Assembly: GCA_025349905.2 (NCBI GenBank)
Contig: MU624781.1
Location: forward strand, 1-24,317
DNA: 24,317 nucleotides
From: Blastocladiella britannica
Taxonomy: Eukaryota; Blastocladiomycota; Blastocladiomycetes; Blastocladiales; Blastocladiaceae
Direction of reading: 5' to 3'
Shown here: positions 9,799 through 18,277 of the stretch, in pieces
Numbering within the stretch: the stretch's first letter is position 1
Layout: each line of letters opens with the position of its first letter
Position numbers and translations under genes: made by a program
Notes under the pieces: model-generated
Databases searched by the model: none
What the model saw: only the letters and a program-made list of their open reading frames with translations
What the model was told of the DNA's origin: nothing

Positions 9799-11135
9799 TT
9801 ACAACAATCCGCCGGGCGTGAAATACTCGGCGTACCGCTCAAACACCCACGCCGGGTCGCGCATGGCCCGATCGCCACCGCCCATCAACGCCTTCACCTC
9901 CTCGATCGGCGCCACTTGCTGGCACGCGGCGCCTGGCCGAGTCGCGCATTCAAAGACATCGGCCAGCACCGTGACCAGGTCCGGAGTCACATTCTCCTGG
10001 GACATGAACAGCTGCTCGGCCTGGTCGCGCGACAGCGGCTCGTACCGGATCGGCCGCGTCAGGACCCCGGCGCGTTTCAGGCCGTCCGTGGCAGCTTGAG
10101 CCAGCGATTGGCCGGTGTGGGGCTGCTGCGTGGTCAAGTGCATGACTACATCCAATAGGGCATCATGTAAATGAACTGGTACACGCAAAGCAAAAAAAAA
10201 AAAAAAAAACACATACCAGACTTGATCCTATGCTCGTCCAACGACTTTTCAGACGCATACACCAGCACGTTTCGACTGGCCCACACCGCATCGTGCAGCG
10301 TAATCGGGAACAACACCCCCTTGTCCCCGAGATTGAACCGCAGCGCCGCCATGTCCTCGATATCCGCCGCCAAGTCCAAGAACCGCTCCAGCGCAAATGC
10401 CAGCCGCAGCACCGTCATTCGGCCCGACTCGGCTGCGAGCGACGCCACCGCGGCCTTCTCTAGCGCCGCGTACCACCCAAACGCCTCTAGGTCGTGCATT
10501 TCTTGCGACCCAGCAGAATCAGCACCCACCCGCGACCACACCACCGCGTGCGTGAATGTCGGCATCTTCGCGGCAGCAGCAAGCGCGGCGGAGGCGTCGC
10601 CGGCAATACCCGCGTGCATGCTCGGGACGTACACCAAGAAAAGCGGTGCGTCACTGGCAGACGACGTGGCCGCGGTAAAGGCGGCATGCCACTGCTCTTC
10701 GCTCGACTGAGTCGGCACCGCATGCACGATGCACCCGAGATCGGCTACGCGCTGCGCAAACGTGGTGGTCGCGTCGTCCACCGTGCAGTGCACCGCAAAC
10801 GCCGGCGGGTGCGGGTGTCCCGTAGTCTTTTCCTCCTCTTTATTCGCGAAAAATGGGGACTTGCGTAGGTAGTGCTGTTGATCCAGGTCCAAGTCCAGGT
10901 CCACGGCATCGTCATCATGGCTCGGAGCAAATAACTGCGACGCTGAAGAATACATGGCCGTAAAGTGCGACAAAAAGTCGGCGGCGGCAATGTAGCCGTT
11001 GAGCTTGTCAGCATTGGTGATGACCACCACCGGCATCGGTGAGGCGGCGGGGGGCGGCGACGGCGCGGCCATTGCGGTTGTGATTGTCAGAAGGACCAGT
11101 CCAGCGAGGAGTGCGATGGGAATGAAAGGTCGCAT
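9799..11135 (-). CDS. NmrA-like / atypical SDR protein with signal peptide
   Basis: Exons 11135-10217 and 10145-9799 around a 71-nt intron (GTATGT...GATGTAG, phase 1) give 421 aa. The ATG at 11135 was chosen because it opens a signal peptide or anchor (MRPFIPIALLAGLVLLTITT, then AMAAPSPPPA); the frame continues upstream to 11333 without other support. Immediately after comes a Rossmann-type first strand (MPVVVITNADKLNGYIAAADFL), a second-strand-like AFAVHCTVDD, a VYVPSM segment, FTHAVVWSRVGADS, then an NmrA-like middle (LEKAAVASLAAESGRMTVLRLAFALERFLD) and a C-terminal helical part. The usual Gly-rich NAD(P) loop is not clear, since the first turn reads TNADKLNGY. An Asp-rich acidic insert (DDDAVDLDLDLDQ) sits in the N-terminal third. 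Likely a secreted, ER or vacuolar NmrA-like protein; enzymatic activity is doubtful. Confidence 0.7.
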
Positions 11136-11374
11136 CGTTTGTTTCGATATTTGTGGTCGAAAGAGAATGGATCCCGCCACTGCCACTTCCAGCGGAAGCA
11201 CCCACCCAAAGGTGTCCCAAGACAGCAAGTTAGAAAAGTAAAAAAGAAGAGTTATTGCCAAAAGATCGCTCCAACCAACCGAAAAAATGAAGATGCTCCC
11301 ACTCGCTCCCCTGTCCCCAGACTCCCTCAACACTCCCCACCCTTCATACTTTCACACAAACACGACTTGACTCT

Positions 11375-12964
11375 TTAGTACGCAGCCGAAGTCTCGGCGG
11401 GCGCGTACGCGGTGGTCGAGGGCTGCTCAACGCCGGCGCTGGTGGCGTTGCCGTCCACAGCCGACGTCTCGCAGGGCGCCTCGGACGTGACGGTGGCAGT
11501 GAACCCGGCCTCGGTAACAGTGACCGTCGACTCCTCGGTCGAGTACACGGTGGACGTGGCGGGCACAACGGCAGTGGACGTGACGGTCGCGGTGGAAGTA
11601 GCGGTGTCGGTCACAGTCGCCGTCTCGGTAACAGTGTTGACGACCGTCGACTGGGCAGTGGCCACCGACGTCTCAGTGACGGTCGCCACCTGGGTGACGG
11701 TCACGGGCTGAATGATGGTGGTGGTCTCGACCTGGGTGGAAACCGAGACGCTCGTGGCCTGGACCGTCGACGTGCGCGCAACAGTCGCGGTGCTGGTCGA
11801 CGTCACGTACGCGGTCTGGGTCTGGGTGATGGTGTCAGTGACGGTGGACGTGGCCACGTCCGTGAACGTCTCGGTCTCGGAGCTGGTGATGGGCGGGCTC
11901 GAGCACGACTCGGTGGTGGTCGAGATGGCGGTCGAGAACTGGGTCTGGGTGACGGTGCGCGTCAGCACAATCGACGCGTCAGTCGCAGAGCCGGTCTCGG
12001 TCGGGGTGCCAGTGACGGTCGTGTACACGGTGCGGGTGTTGGTCGACGGCTCGGTCGCCGACGTCGTGCAGGGGGCCGTGTCAGTAACCGCCACGGGGGT
12101 CGTCGACGAGTCCACAACCGTCGTGGACGTCGACGAGTTGTCCACCACCGACGACGAAGTCACCGCAGTCTCGGTGGCAACAATGGTGGCCGATGATGTC
12201 TCAGTGGCGGTGGCAGTGGAGGTCTCGGTAGCAGTCGACGTCTCGGTGGCGGTGGCAGTGGAGGTCTCGGTGGCAGTGGCCGTGGAGGTCTCGGTGGCAA
12301 CCACCGTCTCGCCCGATCCCGCGCCAGAGCATCCGGGCGCGTCGGGGAACGTCGAGCACAGGTCGTCGGTGGGCACGCTGGTGCTGGTGGCGGTGTCCTC
12401 GACCGTGGACGTGATGGTCTCGATCGACGTGGTCACCTCCTCGCCCGAGCCCGATCCCGAGCACGACGAGTCGCCAATGGCGCAGGTGGCCGTCTCCGTA
12501 ACCTATTTTGCGTTTTAACAGTGGGCGTCTGGGAAATCAATTAGCTACATGCGAATAGGGACAACATACAGTCGACTCGACAATGATGGTGGAATCAGTG
12601 GAATCGGCGGTGGTGGTGGTGTGGTCAGTCACAACCGTGGGCGTGTACGACGACGACGTTGCCGACGTGGTGGTGGCCGAGGTGACGGTGGATCCAGAGT
12701 CGGTGGCGGTGCCAGTGGGCTCGGCAGTGTATGCCGAGGTGGTGGCCGCGCCATAGACGTACAGCGGGGTGGCGACGGCGTCCACAGCGGACTGCGGGAC
12801 GGGGGCACTGTTTGTTTGTTTTTATTGATTGATGGGAAATGTCAGCGTTTTGTTTTGTATTTCGAGAGATCAATGAAATGAAAAAAAATATTATTAACGC
12901 ACGCATTGGCCGAGTGCGCGATCGCAATCAGAGCAACGAGGAGGATGGTAGAGAACTTGGTCAT
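11375..12964 (-). CDS. Secreted Thr/Val/Ser/Glu-rich repeat protein (adhesin-like)
   Basis: Exons 12964-12903, 12807-12570 and 12502-11375, introns 95 and 67 nt, give 475 aa. Exon 1 is essentially the signal peptide (MTKFSTILLVALIAIAHSANA). The rest is dominated by Thr, Val, Ser, Ala and Glu in short repeats such as TATATETS and TVTETATV, the composition of heavily O-glycosylated wall or adhesin proteins. Two related Cys modules sit at the start of exon 3: CAIGDSSCSGSGSGEE and CSTFPDAPGCSGAGSGE. Two further Cys-containing stretches follow (TAPCTTSATEPS, ESCSSPPITSSE), and one near the C-terminus (EAPCETSAVDGNATSAG). No GPI signal or transmembrane segment is visible; the protein ends ETSAAY. 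Probable cell-surface or extracellular matrix protein; ligand unknown. Confidence 0.75.
12185..12300 (-). repeat. Tandem coding repeat (ATETSTAT units)
   Basis: Four to five near-identical units of GAGACCTCC(A/G)CNGCCACNGCC-type sequence encode ATETSTAT repeats in the secreted Thr/Val-rich protein. Units differ by 12- or 18-base slips, as expected for a repeat that changes length by slippage or recombination. Confidence 0.8.
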
Positions 12965-13443
12965 GATGGAAATAAGAAAGATGGATTCTTAGTTTTTTTT
13001 TTTGAGCAACGTGTAATGCAATATGTGTTTATGTGTGTCGCTTCGCAAGGTATATTAAGGCGAAGGAGTGAAGATAAAAGTCAAAGGAAACCTCAAGCAA
13101 ACAAGCAAGCTAGAGGATCAAAGTGGAACAAGAGAGGGAGAGAGTGGAATGAATTCGTTGAGTTGGATCAGGTCGAGAGAGAAATTTGGAGAGGGAATTG
13201 CAGCCGGTTTTATAGGGGCGGCGAGGATTTCGTCAAGTTTCTTTTTGTTTTTTTTTCTGCTTGGGAAAGATTGGGCCGCGTCATCAATATGGTGCTTGGG
13301 AAAGCACAGCACCTCATTCCACGTGTGGCATTTCCCATGTGACCATCTTCCCAATCGCTGCTTCCTTTTCGTGTAGCTGTAATGCGTTGAAAAATGGGAA
13401 AGTGGTGATGAAGTGAGAAAGTTGTCTTTGCCAAAAAAATTGG
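12965..13443. other. Divergent intergenic region
   Basis: About 480 bases between the start codons of the secreted repeat protein (minus) and the SIM/UBZ protein (plus). It contains purine-rich sequence and a minus-strand TATA box at 13208-13214. Plus-strand frames across it have no protein-like composition. I see no RNA gene. Confidence 0.5.
13208..13214 (-). promoter_or_regulatory. TATA box of the secreted repeat protein
   Basis: Read on the minus strand this is CCCCTATAAAACCGG, a strong TATA match in a GC-rich frame, 244 nt upstream of the ATG at 12964. That implies a leader of about 210 nt. A weaker TTAATATA lies closer, at 13051-13058. Confidence 0.45.
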
Positions 13444-16400
13444 ATGTCCACCAAAAATCAGTTAATTCAGAAAATTCTGAGCGCGGCCGCCGCACGCGCG
13501 CCCGTCACGGTTGTGCTGAGCGACTCGGACGAAAACGATGACGACCACGCCAATGTCAATGACGGCAAATTCTTGCCTGCCGTCGCCCCTCCCACCAGCA
13601 AGCCGCCGGCGTCGACTTCAAAACCACCAATGCGACCAACAGCAGTCATCTCACTCCTCGACGACGACGACGACGAAAACGACAAAATTGACAACAATAA
13701 AAACAATGGGGGCAATACCGACGCTGGTCAACATGGTCCTGGTCGCAATCTGGCTGCCACCGAGAGATTGGCTCCTCCTCCTCCTGCCCGCGCTGCTGCT
13801 GATCAAGCACAAATGCTGCCTCCAATACCGCGCGCTATTTCGGGCCGCACCGTGCTCTTGTTCTTGCCCGACTCGCAGTACTCGCTCCCACCGCCTCCAC
13901 CAAAGGAGCAGCTCGCCATGGCGGACTCTCACCATTATCGCCACAGCGGTGAGAACAGCGATGACGATGACTACCCTGCACTGCCCGACCTGGACCTGTC
14001 CGTGGCTAGCTGCCGACCGCGAGGAGGAGGCATCGCGTCGCGTGGACCGTCCATCTTGTCGTCGTCGTCGTCGTCGTCGACACGGCCACAAACGAGCGCT
14101 CCAGCGACACCGACAGCGGCAGTGCGTCAGAACTCGCGACCTGCAGGTGTGCTTTTTCACTTCTTTGTTGTGAGAAATGGATCAAATGTCTCATTCAAAT
14201 TTGTTGCTCAGACACGCATGCGGTTGTCCAATTGGACTCGAGCTCGCCGTCGTCCGCGCACGAATCTCCCGTGAGCTGCATGGTGGTATCGACTCCATTG
14301 CCATCCAAGGCACCAGCAATCACCGCAACAACAAAAAAGACCACCAAAAAGAAACCACCACCGACGGTGGTCAGCTGCAGTCCCACGTCGATCTTTTCGT
14401 CGTCGCCAGCTGGCGGGGACGCGACGTCGAGCAAGAAATCGGGTGCTTCGAAACGCAAACGCTCGTCAGCCGCCAAGGTCCCGCCGGAACCGCTGGCTGA
14501 CCCTCCGACCTCGTCGCCTCTGAAATCGCCGCCACCCGCAAAGCGTCGCCGCCGGGTGGCCGCGGCCAAGTCGTGTGACGCACCTCGACCTCCTGCTTTG
14601 CAACCACCATCCGAGCCGATGTCGGCCACGCCAGTTGCACCACCTGCTGCACCCCGGAAGCGGAAATCCGTATCCAAAGACACCGCCGCCTCTGTGGCAC
14701 CTGTGCCGGCCAAGCGGCGCAAGATCGTGGGTTCCTCGTCGTCCGATGGCGAGGCCGCGTTTGCTTCTTCTGTTATCGCCGCTCGGTACCAACCATTTAT
14801 ACCCCAATCCCCACCCCTTGCTGCCGCCCGCGGAGATGGTGCTGGTCAAGAAGGCGGCGAGTCATTTACCATGGACGACATAGACGACCCGCTACTGGAA
14901 CTTGCGCTCAGTGCCGAACAACCCCGCCCCCTCGGGTCCACACCTCCCGCGCACTTACCGCCGCCGCCACCGCTGCCCTCGTCCGATGAGCCGAGGCGGA
15001 CAAAAAAGAACGCTCCACAGCGCAAGCGCCGCATTTCGGCCACGCCTCCGCCATCGGCACTGTACTTGACGACGACTACAGAGCAGCAGCAGCAAACGCC
15101 TCGATCAATCCGATCGCCGTCGGCGCTGGACGATACGTTTCCTGCCTGTGCGCACTGCAACCAACGCGTACCGCGCATGTCGCTGGACGCGCATGTGGCG
15201 TCGTGTGACAAGAACCCTGAGCGAGCGACGAACAACAGGCGTGGCGGTAGCAGCGCGCGTACGCCGAAGCAAACAGCGGCGATGTCCACTACGCCCAAAG
15301 CAGGAGTGGCGGCCGGTCACCGGCACGTCGACGGCTTGCATAGCCCGAGCACAGGATACCCGTCACCAGTCCCTGGCAGTGCGGCAGCACAGCAAGTTTC
15401 GTCGCGATGGGTGGATCCGTGGGACCCGATCGAGGACGAAGACGAGAACGAGGATGGCCCGTACGTTCCTTCCCCGCATCCCCCCTTCGTTGTCCACTCC
15501 CCTACACCACCGCTCCCTGGCGTTGACGCTGCTGCTGCTGGCAGTGGCCGCGGATGGGTGCCTCCACACGCAAGCGTTCGACCACCACCACCTGCACCGC
15601 TTCCGCCATCTCATGCCAACCCTCGTGCTCGACCACTTCCGCCGCCAATCGCACCAGCACCATCTATCGCGCGACCGCCACCGCCACCGACGGAACGTCA
15701 GCAACCGGCCGCACCATTCCCTGCGCCCGTGGCATGGCCTCCGCTGCCTCCGCCAGTCGCCCGCCCGTCGTTCCCACCACCGCTCCCACCACCGGTGGCA
15801 CCACCACCATCCCATTCGATAGTGGCGCATCCATCGATCGTCCCTCCTCCACCGACCACGCCCGCGTTTCTCCAGCACGGCGCACTGGCGGCTCATAACG
15901 GCAGAAGTGTTTCGCGTCCAACCCTGGTCGGAGCCGGTGCTGGTGGCACTACTACGACACCCGACCCCCGTCACGACCCCCTCCTGGACCTGCTCAAGAA
16001 CCAGTTCCTCAATACCCCGACGTCAGTGGCAGCGGCGGCTGGATCCACGGGAGCGTATTCAGGTGACGATCGTGCCTCGGGTGGTGCATCAGGGCGAGGT
16101 AAAGGCGGCAACAGCAGCAATCGCAACCAGTCGGGTCGGCGACGCAGTCAGGGGCGGGGGTCGTGGCGAGGTGGGAATGGTGGCACGCCAAGTGGTGGTG
16201 GTGGTGGTGGCGGGTACGCTGCTGCCCGTGGGCGTGGGAACGGCGGCGGCGGTGCTGCTAGTGCGATCCGGGCGGCGCCGTTGCCGTATACGAGCGGTGG
16301 CGGCGGCGGGAGATCGGCGGGCGCACAACAGCAGCAGCATCAACAACAACAGCAGCAACCCGAGTACGTGTACGTGGACCACTATGCAGGCGACGAGGGC

Positions 16401-16457
16401 CCATTCACCAGCGACGGCGGCATCGGATGGACGGGGCGAGGCGAGATGCAGCTGTAA
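13444..16457 (+). CDS. SIM-cluster and UBZ4-like zinc-finger nuclear protein
   Basis: Exons 13444-14146 and 14212-16457 around a 65-nt intron (GTGTGC...GCTCAG, phase 1) give 982 aa. The N-terminal quarter has three SUMO-interaction-like motifs: VTVVLSDSDEND, AVISLLDDDDDEND, and VVQLDSSSPSS directly after the splice junction. Several basic nuclear-localisation-like clusters follow (SKRKRSS, AKRRRRVA, PRKRKS, AKRRKIV). At about residues 547-566 a C-x2-C-x11-H-x3-C finger (CAHCNQRVPRMSLDAHVASC) has the spacing of the Rad18-type UBZ4 ubiquitin-binding finger, but lacks the usual Asp in H-x-D-x-C. The remainder is Pro-rich, then Gly/Arg-rich (RGRGSWRGG) and Gln-rich. A role in SUMO/ubiquitin-linked DNA repair or chromatin is inferred. 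No nuclease, BTB, SAP or RING domain is visible, so I give no gene name. Confidence 0.75.
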
Positions 16458-16680
16458 AATACATGTATTTTTTTATCCACGCACTTGCTTCTCACTTTGT
16501 CATGGCGGGCCAGAGATCGAAAGGAGAAGACAACAAAAAAACACATCCATTTATAAATCAAAATCCTTTCCCGACTTCAGCAAAACAATCTTGGACGGTG
16601 ATCTTGACAAACTAGCGACTTTGGGGCATCGGGGCAGGTGGTGCCGAGCAGCTCGCTCGCATTCTCCATGGGGCCCGGAT

Positions 16681-16896
16681 CTTGCAGTCGCAGGCGGTCT
16701 GCGGGGCACGTCGCGTCTGACGTACTACTACGTGCTCTACAGCCGCGTCGGCCGGACCGCGGACGATCTGCACCTGTTCACGTTCCACCAGACGTTCACG
16801 TACGCCCGTTGCACCCGCTCGGTCAGTATTGTGCCCTCGGCGTACCATGCTCGCTTGGCGTGCTTCCGCGCCGATCACCGCGCCGAGATCAAGCAG
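16681..16896 (+). pseudogene. Inverted PIWI C-terminal fragment of the Argonaute relic
   Basis: Read on the plus strand this about 216-bp piece encodes the end of an Argonaute PIWI domain: GLRGTSRLTYYYVLYSR, then DDLHLFTFHQTFTYARC and TRSVSIVPSAYHARLACFRA. These are the family signatures G-x-QGTSRPTHYHVLWD, [24 protein letters not shown] and RARYH. It lies head-to-head with the preceding PIWI part, which is on the minus strand (16896-17160). The segment upstream of GLRGTSR should read YLCSHAG, but neither forward frame gives a His there (LAVAGG in one, CSRRR in the other), so the catalytic His is lost. No start codon or expression signal of its own is apparent. Confidence 0.85.
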
Positions 16897-18034
16897 AAGA
16901 AATCGAAATCGGTGGGGTGGATGACGCCGCGGTCGACTACGAGACCGGCCTTGATGTTGCCACTGCGGTCGTTGTTGTTGTCGTTCTGATCCTGGGCAAA
17001 GAAACGCGTGTGGTGGTGACGCTCCCGGACAATGACAAACGCCAGCTTGGCGTTGGTCGCGCGGGTGTTGGCGAGCAGTACTCCTTGAATCAGGTGAATC
17101 TCGATCTGCGGCACCGTTTGGAACTGGCCCTCCGAGACACTGTCACGGTCGAACACGGTCCGCTGGGGGGGAAGCCCTTATTGGTCCGGAACCAGGACTG
17201 CAGCAGCATTGAAAACATAGTACTGCACGACCGAGACCGTCCAGGGTGCCGCCACGGCGGCCTTGCCCTCAGTGTCGGCGGCACATTCTTGATGGAACTT
17301 GAACTCCTCAGCGGGCACACGCGAAATACCGGCGGTTGCCTTCGCGGTGCGTCAGCTCGACCGTCATCATGCGCACGGCCTTCTTGGGGACACCGCCCTA
17401 GGCGAGGTTGGCGACGGGCACGCGCAGCACCAGGGCAGCGTAGTCGATGAGCGGCATCGGGCGGTAGAACGCCGTGTACGCGGTGTCCAAGTTGAGGGTC
17501 AGGCCCGAGAGACCGACACGCGCCGAAATGAAGGCGCCCGACGGCAGGTCGAGGCCGTTCGAGAGCGGCACGAGGGGGGTGCGCGGGTCGTAGAACGAGC
17601 ACCCGGCAGCGATCATGGTCTTTTTGGCCGGATCCCGACGGAGCGCGATGTCAATGGCCTGAATGGTGGTCAGGACGTTGTTGGTGATGGTGATCTTGCC
17701 CTTCACTCGTGGAGCTCAGAGCCTATCCATAAAGGGTGTGAGTCTTTGCTTGAGTGGTTGATTTGACAGTAGGATATATGTGAACAGACCGTCGAGCTCA
17801 TTGGCCTTGGTATTGGTAGTGGTGGTGGTGGTGACCTTGAGCGATTTGCCGGAGCTGACGGGCAGATACATGTCGGACTCCATGGCGTCGACCTTCTCGT
17901 CGAAAACGCCAGGCTTGATCGCATGGTAAGGGGGTTGGATGGGAGGTTGAGAGCAGGAGACAACAAGAGAAGCGGGATGAGGACTCGAAAAAGAATGAAG
18001 ACGAAGGGGACGGCGCTGGGTATTTGTAGCCATT
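16896..18034 (-). pseudogene. Broken Argonaute gene (N, L1, partial PAZ, partial PIWI)
   Basis: Argonautes bind small RNAs and silence matching transcripts. Here the order on the minus strand is: N-domain end (KPGVFDEKVDAM, YLPVSSGKSLKV); a 75-nt intron (17789-17715) that would remove an in-frame TGA; VKGKITITNN and QAIDIALRRDP; the L1/DUF1785 signature GCSFYDPRTPLVPLSNGLDL and LNLDTAYTAFYRPMPLIDYA; an in-frame TAG (17398-17400); VELTHREGNRRYF; a frameshift near 17310; a PAZ-like start (TVSVVQYY); a TAA (17178-17180); then directly the second half of PIWI (DRDSVSEGQFQTVPQIEIHL, RERHHHTRFFAQDQ, DRSGNIKAGLVVDRGVIHPT, DFDFF). About 400 residues (rest of PAZ, L2, MID, first half of PIWI with catalytic Asp and Glu) are absent. 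The true N-terminus is not identified. Too many lesions for a working protein. Confidence 0.85.
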
Positions 18035-18277
18035 CTAGAGAGGCCAAAAGCTGCTTGAGACCATCGAGTGTCAAGTTGGAGATATTCCGGTGCGGTCAAG
18101 ACAACAGCTCGAGACACCCTATCCGGTGTGGAGCTGCCGAGGACAAGAACCATTGGATGTAAGGGTTGCCGACGACATTCAATCCATTTGTGCGAAGAAA
18201 GCCGAGGACACAAAAAAAAGTCAATCCATTGGAGCCAAGGAAAAGGACACGGGTGGAAGTAAAAAACCAAAAATATC

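Noticed and set aside
12185..12300. CRISPR-like regular repeat
   Set aside because: Units are in-frame coding repeats without unique spacers, in a eukaryotic secreted-protein gene.
11712..12518. Plus-strand 268-codon Val/Ser/Thr-rich open frame
   Set aside because: It is the complement of the Thr/Val/Glu repeat gene; the periodic ACC/GTC codons keep the opposite frame open. The minus-strand version has the signal peptide and splice sites.
15907..16989. Plus-strand 360-codon frame spanning the end of the SIM/UBZ gene and the PIWI fragment
   Set aside because: Its first half is a shadow of the real C-terminus of the SIM/UBZ protein; only 16681-16896 carries recognisable PIWI sequence. No splice link supports a fusion.
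16638..17450. Plus-strand 270-codon frame over the Argonaute region
   Set aside because: It has no protein-like motifs, while the minus strand shows several Argonaute signatures in the same interval. It is a GC-rich shadow frame.
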